A stretch of 64,000 bases of DNA from a virus. The notes below the pieces were generated by a model that saw nothing but the letters and a program-made list of their open reading frames with translations, made no database searches and was not told the DNA's origin. Shown here piece after piece: positions 42,090 through 50,077 of the stretch. Location of the stretch: the IMG/VR virus record IMGVR_UViG_3300021962_000044, positions 47,076 through 111,075 of that record. One strand, given 5' to 3'. How positions within the stretch are numbered: position 1 is the first letter of the stretch; every line of letters begins with the position of its first letter. The position numbers were made by a program, and so were the translations under genes.

Positions 42090-42937
42090 TGGCACAGTTA
42101 AAAATTTCAGAACTATTTTATAGTATACAAGGAGAGGGCCGATATATCGGTGTACCAAGTATTTTCCTAAGAACATTTGGTTGTAACTTTACCTGTGCAG
42201 GCTTTGGCATGCCTAAAGGTCAAGTAAGTAAAGAAGTAGAAGATATTGCCGCAAGGGTTCACTATTATGATGATTATAAAAAATTACCGTTGGTTAGTAC
42301 AGGGTGTGATAGTTATGCTAGTTGGGATCCTAGGTTTAAGCATCTTAGCCCTATGCGTAGCACCGATGATATTGTTGACAGCATTATGGCTATGCTTCCT
42401 CACAGTCGCTGGATGGATGAGCACCTTGTTATCACTGGTGGAGAGCCTCTACTTGGTTGGCAAAGGTCTTATCCTGAATTACTTTCAAACGAAAAGATGA
42501 GAGCATTAAAAGAGATTACTTTTGAAACTAATGGTACACAAGAACTAAGTCAAGACCTATCAATCTATCTACAGAAGTGGAAGATTAATAGAGAAAAGAA
42601 TGCATTAACATTTAGTGTTAGTCCTAAACTAAGTATCAGTGGTGAGAAGTGGGAAGACGCAATTTGTCCTGATATCATTCGTCAATATGAAACTGTAGGC
42701 TTTGTGTATTTAAAGTTTGTGATTGCTACTAAAGAAGATGCATTAGAAGCAGATAAAGCCGTACAAGCGTTTCGGACTGGTGGATTTAGAGGTCCAGTAT
42801 ACTTTATGCCATGCGGTGGTGTAGAATCTGTTTATAATTTAAATGCAAAAAATGTTGCTATTGAAGCAATGAATCGTGGTTATCGTTATAGTGATAGATT
42901 ACAAGTGCCGTTGTTTAAGAATGAATGGGGAACATAA
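42089..42937 (+). CDS. queE: QueE-like 7-carboxy-7-deazaguanine synthase
   Basis: 282 residues. Radical-SAM enzyme of the QueE group: ISELFYSIQGEGRYIGVPSI, LRTFGCNFTCAGFG with C-x3-C, a 45-residue insertion, then TGCDSYASW that should supply the third Cys; ITGGEPLLGWQ and ITFETNGTQ are conserved. It makes 7-carboxy-7-deazaguanine. In T4-like environmental phages this long QueE form is usual. The direct product or a derivative may be the base that DpdA inserts. Confidence 0.9.
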   Translation: MAQLKISELFYSIQGEGRYIGVPSIFLRTFGCNFTCAGFGMPKGQVSKEVEDIAARVHYYDDYKKLPLVSTGCDSYASWDPRFKHLSPMRSTDDIVDSIMAMLPHSRWMDEHLVITGGEPLLGWQRSYPELLSNEKMRALKEITFETNGTQELSQDLSIYLQKWKINREKNALTFSVSPKLSISGEKWEDAICPDIIRQYETVGFVYLKFVIATKEDALEADKAVQAFRTGGFRGPVYFMPCGGVESVYNLNAKNVAIEAMNRGYRYSDRLQVPLFKNEWGT

Positions 42938-42946
42938 GATAGTTCC

Positions 42947-43180
42947 ATGTTAGATTATCCAATAGATGATGATGTATTTTACAACAATGCATTAATGAGA
43001 GGTCTAGGATCAACTCTTAAGTTTGCATGGTTGCCTAAAAGATGCGTGTTAACAGGTAAGTTAATTTGGTTAAAATATGGTTATAGAATTACAGCAATGT
43101 GGACAGGGCCAGGTGAGCCCGTATTTGAACACAAGTGGCACGATAAGAATGCCCATATTATGTGGTTATTAAAAAGGTAA
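42947..43180 (+). CDS. Small conserved protein
   Basis: 77 residues. LKFAWLPKRCVLTGKLIWLK and WTGPGEPVFEHKWHDKNAHI look conserved (W-x-G-P-G-x-P-x-x-E-H-x-W). I recall small phage proteins of this kind without function. It lies between queE and a glycosyltransferase. Confidence 0.5.
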   Translation: MLDYPIDDDVFYNNALMRGLGSTLKFAWLPKRCVLTGKLIWLKYGYRITAMWTGPGEPVFEHKWHDKNAHIMWLLKR

Positions 43181-43184
43181 ATAT

Positions 43185-43367
43185 ATGTATGAATTAAGAT
43201 ATCTTGTCCGAAGTGGTTGGGACGGACCTGAACAAGTGTTACAATATAGAACACAACTTGAAGTTACAGACTATAGCGGAACTACTACAAACGGTAGTTT
43301 TACTAAAAAACGTGAATGGACTGAATGGCAAGATGTACCTACTATAGATGAAACTAAGAAAAAATGA
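43185..43367 (+). CDS. Small protein, unknown function
   Basis: 60 residues: MYELRYLVRSGWDGPEQVLQ, then KREWTEWQDVPTIDETKKK. A Trp-rich, beta-like short protein joined to the next gene by an ATGA overlap. No family recognised. Confidence 0.5.
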   Translation: MYELRYLVRSGWDGPEQVLQYRTQLEVTDYSGTTTNGSFTKKREWTEWQDVPTIDETKKK

Positions 43368-44701
43368 GAACATACGATAAACGAATTGGCTTTTTAGTAA
43401 GCTATCAAACCCTCATCCCGCACGGGGGAATAGGGCAATTTACTAAAAGTTTTTGCGAATTAATGAATCAACATAATATTAAAGTTGATATCATTACGGA
43501 TAAAGAACCACAAAATACTGAGTTTGTTAAATCTATAAAAGCAAATATTATTGCTCCATTGGAATCATTAAAATATACCGATCACAGCAGTATCTTTATG
43601 TATGGAGATACATTTTGTTATGAACGAATGGCTAACTTCCGTACAGCTATTGTAGAAGCATTAGAACATAATCTATATGATGCATTGATATGTAACACCT
43701 ACGAAACTGTACAAGTAGCAAGTACTATGGGACTTGAAGATGTTATTCAAGTGATTGCATACACACACTTAGAAAGTCAAATCTTTAAAGATACAAAAAA
43801 TCCCTTTTTGTATTCTACAAATGAAATGATGCGTAAACAATTAGATATGAATGGTATTGTAGTTGGTACACAGAGTAAATTTAATCAAGTTAGTATTGGT
43901 GACACAGTATTTCATTTACCTATTCCTATCACCGAGTCTAGTCTATTAAAAGAATATCACAATCCGCGTGAAGGTATATTGTTTGTAGGTAGATGGGAAG
44001 AAGGTAAGAATCCTGAATTGTTTATTGATTTAATTGAACAAACAAAACTACCTGCAAAAGTTATGACTAGTCCAAACGGTGTTAAGAAGTTTGAAGAACG
44101 ACTATCAAAATTAGGTGTCAAGTATGATGTTCGTGCTAGTATTGTAGGTCAAGAAAAAGTTGACTTTATGACAAGTGCTAGAATTGCATTCAATCCTAGT
44201 ATTGTTGAGAGTTATGGTATGGCATTCTATGAACAACATATTCAATTACCTACATTAGTATTAGAAAATCAACGTTGGACTAATAACTTTAACAAAGATT
44301 TCTTTTACACTTGTACTAAAAAAGATATGGCATCAAAAGCAAAAGAATTGTACGATATTTTTGAAAAAGCAGAAAGATGGTATAACTTGGGATCATTGCA
44401 ACATGCACAAGAACAAGAAGCTACTGTCTTTCATAAATGGAACAACTGTTTTAATGACTTTGAACCTAAAAAATCTAACACAAATACTGCAAAGATATGT
44501 AATGAAAATACAGTTAAACTTGTTGACTTCATTAGTGATTTAAACCGTAGTATTATATGTATTGATGATGTACGCAGTGTTTTAACCAATAAACATAAGT
44601 TTAGAGTTATCTATACTGATGACGACACATATTTAACAAAAGATCCTAGTTTTGAACCAATAGAAGAAGTTGAAAGTTTATCACTATTTGAGGGATTATG
44701 A
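43364..44701 (+). CDS. GT4-like glycosyltransferase
   Basis: 445 residues. GT-B type: the N-terminal GFLVSYQTLIPHGGIGQFTK has the G-G-x-x-x loop. The donor-side domain has ILFVGRWEEGKNPELFIDLI, then KVMTSPNGVKKFEERL and ARIAFNPSIVESYGMAFYEQ with the catalytic E-S-x-G-x-x-x-x-E motif. It transfers a nucleotide-activated sugar to an unknown acceptor. ATGA overlaps on both sides place it in one translational unit with galE. Confidence 0.8.
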   Translation: MRTYDKRIGFLVSYQTLIPHGGIGQFTKSFCELMNQHNIKVDIITDKEPQNTEFVKSIKANIIAPLESLKYTDHSSIFMYGDTFCYERMANFRTAIVEALEHNLYDALICNTYETVQVASTMGLEDVIQVIAYTHLESQIFKDTKNPFLYSTNEMMRKQLDMNGIVVGTQSKFNQVSIGDTVFHLPIPITESSLLKEYHNPREGILFVGRWEEGKNPELFIDLIEQTKLPAKVMTSPNGVKKFEERLSKLGVKYDVRASIVGQEKVDFMTSARIAFNPSIVESYGMAFYEQHIQLPTLVLENQRWTNNFNKDFFYTCTKKDMASKAKELYDIFEKAERWYNLGSLQHAQEQEATVFHKWNNCFNDFEPKKSNTNTAKICNENTVKLVDFISDLNRSIICIDDVRSVLTNKHKFRVIYTDDDTYLTKDPSFEPIEEVESLSLFEGL

Positions 44702-45528
44702 AAAAGATTTTAATTACTGGTTGTTCAGGATACATAGGTTCACATCTATCTAAGATGTTAGCTAATGATTATGAAGTTTATGGTTTAGATATTGATGAAC
44801 CACAGGCACCACTTAATGAGTTTTATCGCTGTGATATCAATAGACAATTTGCTATCCCAGGTGATATAGAATATGATTGTGTAATTCATTTAGCGGCATT
44901 AGTACGTGTGGGTGAGAGTGAACAAATACCTATCAAGTACTATATCACTAACTTAAATGGTACAATGAATGTAGTTAATAAAATAAAGACAAAGAACTTT
45001 ATCTTTGCTAGTACAGGCGCCGCACAAGATTGTTCTAGTGCTTATGGTATCAGCAAGCGAGCCGCTGAAGATGTAGTTAGAGAATATTGTACAAAACATA
45101 AACAACAAGATTATACTATCTTTAGATTCTATAACGTTATCGGAAGTGATGGTTATGAACCAACCAACCCTGATGGTTTAATGTACAAACTAATGGAAGC
45201 ACGTGATACAGGCGTATTTACTATATATGGTAATGATTATGATGTATCACCTGACGGTACTTGTGTACGTGACTATGTTCATGTTAATGAAATATGTGAT
45301 GCAATAAAACAAGCTATTGAGAAGCCTAGTAATAGTGTTGAATGTCTAGGACATGGTGTAGGATATACGGTACAAGATATTGTTGATTTATTTCAAAAAG
45401 TAAATAATTGTGACTTTACAGTAAAATACGGCACTAGAAGAAAGGGTGATTTACCTAGTAGTGTACTAGCCAATGTGTCACCTTATATGCGTAATCTTTA
45501 CTCTATGGAAGAGTTATTGAAAGTTTAA
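44698..45528 (+). CDS. galE: NAD-dependent sugar epimerase, GalE-like
   Basis: 276 residues. Rossmann GITGCSGYIGSH-type start (ILITGCSGYIGSHLSKML), then DCVIHLAALVRVGESEQIPI, the S-T-G-A region and catalytic Tyr-x3-Lys as YGISKRA. FRFYNVIGSDGYEPTNPDG and RDYVHVNEICDAI are typical of UDP-glucose 4-epimerases. Shorter than GalE (about 338 aa), lacking some of the C-terminal part. It probably supplies a sugar nucleotide for the glycosyltransferases. Ends convergently with the minus-strand operon (4-bp overlap). Confidence 0.85.
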   Translation: MKKILITGCSGYIGSHLSKMLANDYEVYGLDIDEPQAPLNEFYRCDINRQFAIPGDIEYDCVIHLAALVRVGESEQIPIKYYITNLNGTMNVVNKIKTKNFIFASTGAAQDCSSAYGISKRAAEDVVREYCTKHKQQDYTIFRFYNVIGSDGYEPTNPDGLMYKLMEARDTGVFTIYGNDYDVSPDGTCVRDYVHVNEICDAIKQAIEKPSNSVECLGHGVGYTVQDIVDLFQKVNNCDFTVKYGTRRKGDLPSSVLANVSPYMRNLYSMEELLKV

Positions 45529-47051
45529 GCTAAATGTGTCATTAAGGTATTCATTTGTTGAACACCACCTTTTGATAACTGAAATCCTTTTTGGTCTGCA
45601 CGTTTGATTCGTTGGTCATAACTAGGATGTGAGCTATTGGGAAGTTTAGTTATACTATTATAAAAGTCGTAATCAGATTGTTTTTGGTGCAAGAACTTAA
45701 ACATCTCAACTTTGTTGTAACCTAAAGCCCTACATAACTTAATAGCAAAGTCGTCAGCATCCATTTCTTCCCGACGTGCTTTCCCGGGATCAGGCTGAAA
45801 ACCGTGTCCTAGGGCAATGTGTCCCAGTTCATGTGCAATAGCAAATGCCAGTGTAGAATCAGGAGCATCCCAAAACACAGTTAGGTCAAGACTGACATTA
45901 CGAGTATCAGCATTTCCTTGAACCCACTGGTCATTCGACGTAACAAGAACTTTTGTCCCCTGCAGTCTTTGTGCCCATTCTGGTCCGGCGGCTCGCATTA
46001 ACTTACCCAGCATACCATTACTGCGTTGTTGCAGTTGTTCAAATCTAGGCATCCAAACGTCAGGTTGTTTTTTTATAGTTTCTAAATCTTGATATTCACC
46101 TGCTTTAGCTAAACCAGTAGCACCTAATGCGGCAGCACCTGCTGCACCTTTAAGCAGGTCTCTACGACTAATAGCTTCAGCTAATTCATTGTTCGTTTTT
46201 ACAATAGGTGGAACCCAGTTGTATAGTTCTCTTGGACCGCCGGATTCATTGTGGTAATAATTTGCTTTAAACGGACCATCAAATTTAATAACGTTTTGAA
46301 CTTCTTTTGGATTACCACCTGTTAATCTCTTAAATGCATCTATTGCTTTTTCTTTTGTCAAACCAGCCTTATTAAACTCACCGGTATCACCAATAGGCAA
46401 GATTAAGCCATCAGGTGTAGCACTCCATAATGTATATCCATCTGGATTGTCTCTCCTTGCTACGATTTGAACTTCATTTGGCTTATAGTAATGTTTACTA
46501 TTCAATGGTGGTTTAGCTAACTTACGTGAGAACGTTCCCTTATTAGTAGGATCATCTTTCATAGCAGTTAATTCTAAGCCACTATCACTAATCAATTTTA
46601 ATAGACCTTCTGGAACTTTATTCATTAACTCTTTGCGTATCTGAATGCCCACAACATATGGTTTCTTAACAGGGATCCCTATACCTCTCGGATGATAGAT
46701 ACGTTCTTCTGTTTCTTGTTTATACATTGGGTTACTAGCTGTTGGACCCGTACCATCAGGTTGATTATAGAATTGCATATAAGAGAATGGCATTACTTTG
46801 AATCCAGCTTGACGTAATGCATTTCTATCTAGTACAAGTTGAATACTGCCGCCGCCATACGGGAATCTATAATATTGATTTCTACTTGCGCTGATTACTG
46901 GTATCTCCCAACCACCTTCTTCATCTGTATCAGATAAGTGTGGTTGTATCACACCTTTTCTGAGTATGTTCCAGATTTGATTAGGTTGTGATACACTATG
47001 ATAAACATAGTCTCCGCCTACGGCTTCTGATAAAAATTCACTTGCTCTCAT
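45525..47051 (-). CDS. Modular packaged protein: ART-like domain, internal Tat signal, M48 metalloprotease
   Basis: 508 residues. N-terminus MRASEFLSE|AVGGDYVYHS is a targeting-like peptide. Directly after it is an ART-like domain: YVYHSVSQPNQIWNILRKGV, VISASRNQYYRFPYGG and EERIYHPRGIG, parallel to the ART region of 16918-18612. Near residue 290 a site LAE|AISRRDLLKG lies next to a Tat signal, with RR at 296-297, an Ala/Gly h-region and LAKA|GEY exit. The remainder is an M48-type protease: FAIAHELGHIALGHG, EEMDADDFAIKLCRALGY and SSHPSYDQRIKRADQ. Cleavage would release a Tat-directed protease. The role is inferred. Confidence 0.7.
   Translation of the reverse strand: MRASEFLSEAVGGDYVYHSVSQPNQIWNILRKGVIQPHLSDTDEEGGWEIPVISASRNQYYRFPYGGGSIQLVLDRNALRQAGFKVMPFSYMQFYNQPDGTGPTASNPMYKQETEERIYHPRGIGIPVKKPYVVGIQIRKELMNKVPEGLLKLISDSGLELTAMKDDPTNKGTFSRKLAKPPLNSKHYYKPNEVQIVARRDNPDGYTLWSATPDGLILPIGDTGEFNKAGLTKEKAIDAFKRLTGGNPKEVQNVIKFDGPFKANYYHNESGGPRELYNWVPPIVKTNNELAEAISRRDLLKGAAGAAALGATGLAKAGEYQDLETIKKQPDVWMPRFEQLQQRSNGMLGKLMRAAGPEWAQRLQGTKVLVTSNDQWVQGNADTRNVSLDLTVFWDAPDSTLAFAIAHELGHIALGHGFQPDPGKARREEMDADDFAIKLCRALGYNKVEMFKFLHQKQSDYDFYNSITKLPNSSHPSYDQRIKRADQKGFQLSKGGVQQMNTLMTHLA
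46100..46178 (-). other. Internal twin-arginine signal sequence behind an LAE processing site
   Basis: Read on the minus strand: LAE|AISRRDLLKG, then AAGAAALGATGLAKA|GEY. The arginine codons are 46161-46166. This is a textbook Tat signal by composition and order. It sits about 290 residues inside the protein and is followed by an M48 protease domain. Confidence 0.7.
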
Positions 47052-48940
47052 TAGTGTTTCAATAATAGTGTTGACAATACATCTTGTCTATTAGCACTGA
47101 TATCACCCTCACCCGGGGCAATAATAACATTCCATTTCTTAATGTTATTCTTTTGAGGAGTAGCCATCATCTCATTGTAATCAATGATAGTATCACGTTT
47201 TAAGTTATATTGTTGTGCTAATCTGTCTTTTAATTCGTCTAATGCTGCCGCATCTTTTGGTTGCCATGCACCATCAGCAGTCTTATCTAACTTACCGGTC
47301 TCATCTTTCTTTAATAAGTCATAAAATAACTTACTAGGAACAATACGACTATTTTTTGTAACATCTAATTGCGGGTCTTGTTGTTTAACTTGTTTTTCTT
47401 GACTAGTACTTGCACCTTCACTCCAGTTAACAATAAAGTTACTTGGCTTTTGACCTAATGCCGCATCTGCTATTTTTGTATAAGCATAGAACTTAACATC
47501 AGGATGAGAGGCAGCTAACTTAAATGCTAAATCCATATATTCTGGGCTAAAGAAATCACCAGCATCATGCCAACGAATAGTTAGATTGTAACCACCTTTT
47601 TGTGCTGATTTTTCTTCTTTTGTAATTTCATTACTTAATTGATTGAAGAAACCATCTGGATCATTCAATAAGAAAGTTAGTATTCTTCCGTCGCTTAACC
47701 ATGGCCCTTCAAACTGAACCTTACCGCCCTTCATAGCAAAACAATCCACTTTACATGAGCCGGCACCTGGACATGTATTAACTACTATAAGTTCGTTTGT
47801 ACCTTCATCTAATGCGATACCAACTAATGCGGCAAAGCCAATGTTATAAAATTGTTCTAGTTCACCATTAGAATGTTTCATCTTCTCATTTTGTTTAAGA
47901 AGTTTCTTTGGGCGAACACCTAATGCTGTTTTGATTTGGTCTGTATCGTAGCGTTTACCTTCTTCATTGTAGTATTTGACTACACTTGAGCGATGTATGT
48001 AAGGTAGTTTATATTTGTCTGTTTTACCCTTTTCACGATTACGAATTCTATCTAAGTAATCTTCTAGTTCTTGACCTTTTAGTTCACGTGTTTGTGCTGG
48101 GAGTTTTGTTGCTTCATTTACACCTTGTTTTTTTATTAATGAAATAATATTACTAATACCATTTAATGAAATATCCCTCTCGGATGTAGTTCCAAATTTA
48201 CCAGTTGGGTTTTGCCATGTAAATTTCACTGTTAAAACATTTGAATTAGCAATTTTATCAAGGGCATGGGTTAAATCTACTCTACCCCTATTAGAAATAG
48301 TTACAGGAATGGTTTTAATAGTATTGGTATTATTATTCAACATATACTTGAATTCAGTATTTGGCTGAAAATTATAGTCATGTCCTAACTTAAATGTTAA
48401 CCGTAAACCACCATAATTTATCCAATGAAGAAAAAGGTCATTAGTATTATTAGATGCCATAATTTCTTTATCTTTTTTATCAAATTTTGATGTTCTAATA
48501 GTTACGCTCCATTCACCAATATTTTCAGTTGTAGTATTTGATAAAGCTTCACCGGCTGCGCCCGTTGCGGCTGCCGCGCCCATACCTTTTAAGAACCCTC
48601 TACGGCTAATGTCAGCTTCATTCACACCGTGTTGTTTATGTTGTGTAGATGGTTTACCACGTTTATCACTATCAGGGAACATTATAGACATACTTTTACC
48701 ATAAGCCTGATCAATTGTTTTAGGATCTATTTTAGATTTATCAGTTCTAGCCTTATGTGTAAACTGTGCTAATTGTTCAGGGGACATTTTATCTAATTCT
48801 TCGGAAGACATTTCATCTATTTTTTCTTCCGGTTCATCACCTGATTGAGCAAGGAATTGATCCATACTCATAACTTTGATGCCACCTACAGCACCCGGTA
48901 ATTTGGGTGTCGCACCCTCAAATAATTCTGTAAAGTTCAT
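47051..48940 (-). CDS. Modular packaged protein: internal Tat signal and gp88-like domain
   Basis: 629 residues. MNFTELFE|GATPKLPG is a targeting-like N-terminus (compare the MELITELFDE start of T4 Alt, from memory). A helical module (MSSEELDKMSPEQLAQFTHK) follows. At GVNE|ADISRRGFLKGMG a Tat signal begins (RR near residues 113-114), followed by a beta-rich domain. Another linker, QGVNE|ATKLPAQ, leads to the C-terminal half. That half has NTCPGAGSCKVDCFAMKGGK and RWHDAGDFFSPEYMDLAFKL with FYAYTK, the pattern of the actinophage gp88 family. Function of gp88 proteins is unknown. It overlaps the upstream gene by ATGA and the downstream gene by 1 bp. Confidence 0.65.
   Translation of the reverse strand: MNFTELFEGATPKLPGAVGGIKVMSMDQFLAQSGDEPEEKIDEMSSEELDKMSPEQLAQFTHKARTDKSKIDPKTIDQAYGKSMSIMFPDSDKRGKPSTQHKQHGVNEADISRRGFLKGMGAAAATGAAGEALSNTTTENIGEWSVTIRTSKFDKKDKEIMASNNTNDLFLHWINYGGLRLTFKLGHDYNFQPNTEFKYMLNNNTNTIKTIPVTISNRGRVDLTHALDKIANSNVLTVKFTWQNPTGKFGTTSERDISLNGISNIISLIKKQGVNEATKLPAQTRELKGQELEDYLDRIRNREKGKTDKYKLPYIHRSSVVKYYNEEGKRYDTDQIKTALGVRPKKLLKQNEKMKHSNGELEQFYNIGFAALVGIALDEGTNELIVVNTCPGAGSCKVDCFAMKGGKVQFEGPWLSDGRILTFLLNDPDGFFNQLSNEITKEEKSAQKGGYNLTIRWHDAGDFFSPEYMDLAFKLAASHPDVKFYAYTKIADAALGQKPSNFIVNWSEGASTSQEKQVKQQDPQLDVTKNSRIVPSKLFYDLLKKDETGKLDKTADGAWQPKDAAALDELKDRLAQQYNLKRDTIIDYNEMMATPQKNNIKKWNVIIAPGEGDISANRQDVLSTLLLKH
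48540..48619 (-). other. Internal twin-arginine signal sequence behind a VNE processing site
   Basis: Minus strand: VNE|ADISRRGFLKGMGAAA, then ATGAAGEALSN. S-R-R-G-F-L-K is the exact Tat consensus. The arginine codons are 48599-48604. The h-region shares GMGAAA with the copy at 22686-22773, suggesting a common module. Confidence 0.7.
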
Positions 48941-49998
48941 AGTATTTCTTTTCTAGCCTTTGCTACCATTTGTTCGGCAAGCATTAGTAATTCTTCCATT
49001 TGCTCAATAGATTCGCAGTTCCATCTACGCAAACTTTTGTTAATGTTACTATTTGGATCTCTTGCTGTCTTGGCACTTGTTCTGCTTTTCTTCATGCCCT
49101 TCATTCTAGCACAGAATGATTTACGGCGTTTAGCAGCCTTACTGCCTTTTTTAAGTTTGCTAGGTTTAGTAGTAACCGCTGTTTGAATCTTGCTACCAGG
49201 ATGACTACGGCGATAACTCTTTACAGACTTTTTACTCATTCCACCTACACGTTTGTTATTGTGTTTTGACCAATTCTCGCCTTCCGCTACACTTTCATCT
49301 AACTCATTCCCAGCGAACTCAATAGCATCATAAGGTCCCCAAGGCTTACCAGTACGGCCATCAATGTCATTTCCAGCATCATCATTGTCACCGTATTCAT
49401 AGTGTTCTTTACTTTGAATTTCTACTCCATCAAACTCAGCATTATATCCGATAAAGTATTTTCTAACTTTGCCGTCAGGACAATGAATACCGCGTTCTAG
49501 CATATTTTCAATAGCGTCTTGAACTTTCATTCTATGTTCTAATGGATTTTTTCCTTGTTTGACCAGGTCCCCCAACATCTCCCATTCCATATTGTACCAT
49601 GCTCTAGCCAATGTTTTTAAATAGTTGCTATCACCCTCGCCACCAGTACTAGGTGCAAGTTCATTTAATGATTCGTTTTGTTGACCTAATGGAATATTAG
49701 CAATATCGTTTACAGTAATATTAACTAAATTAGTTGTACCATTTGCTAGACGGGCAAAGTGCCCCTGATTGTGTAAATTCATCATTGCATAATAAAGATA
49801 GTTTGGGTCAATAACATCTGTACGTACAACTTTAACACCAATCCTTGAAGGATCAAATTCTTTAACAGGCTTGCCCACTGTTTTATCACTACCCTTACGT
49901 ACTAACCAAAAGTCAGCGTCTGGCATATTAGTAGCAATTTTTGCTAGGTCTTTCAGTCTGGTACTGACATTCTCTGATATAATTTCGGTAAATCTCAT
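48937..49998 (-). CDS. Predicted capsid-internal protein with basic C-terminal module
   Basis: 353 residues. MRFTEIISE|NVSTRLKD is a targeting-like peptide. Further candidate sites are SLNE|LAPST (the same LNE|(F/L)AP linker as in 13936-15825 and 19953-24290) and SVAE|GENW. The C-terminus is strongly basic: KLKKGSKAAKRRKSFCARMK, then MKKSRTSAKTARDPNSNINK and LRRWNC. I know this Cys-containing basic block as a recurring small domain in large phages (DUF6321-like). It may bind DNA inside the head. First gene of the minus-strand operon. Confidence 0.65.
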   Translation of the reverse strand: MRFTEIISENVSTRLKDLAKIATNMPDADFWLVRKGSDKTVGKPVKEFDPSRIGVKVVRTDVIDPNYLYYAMMNLHNQGHFARLANGTTNLVNITVNDIANIPLGQQNESLNELAPSTGGEGDSNYLKTLARAWYNMEWEMLGDLVKQGKNPLEHRMKVQDAIENMLERGIHCPDGKVRKYFIGYNAEFDGVEIQSKEHYEYGDNDDAGNDIDGRTGKPWGPYDAIEFAGNELDESVAEGENWSKHNNKRVGGMSKKSVKSYRRSHPGSKIQTAVTTKPSKLKKGSKAAKRRKSFCARMKGMKKSRTSAKTARDPNSNINKSLRRWNCESIEQMEELLMLAEQMVAKARKEIL

Positions 49999-50016
49999 TT
50001 TGTTATCCGTAAATAG

Positions 50017-50045
50017 TTGACTTTATTGCGTAGGTATGCTACACT
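50017..50045 (+). promoter_or_regulatory. Sigma70-like promoter for uvdE
   Basis: TTGACT at 50017-50022, a 17-bp spacer and TACACT at 50040-50045. It rules out the ATG at 50036 as the start and points to TTG 50078, about 26 nt downstream of the predicted start site. Confidence 0.55.
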
Positions 50046-50077
50046 ATATCTATTATTTATCATTTTGGACTATTACT

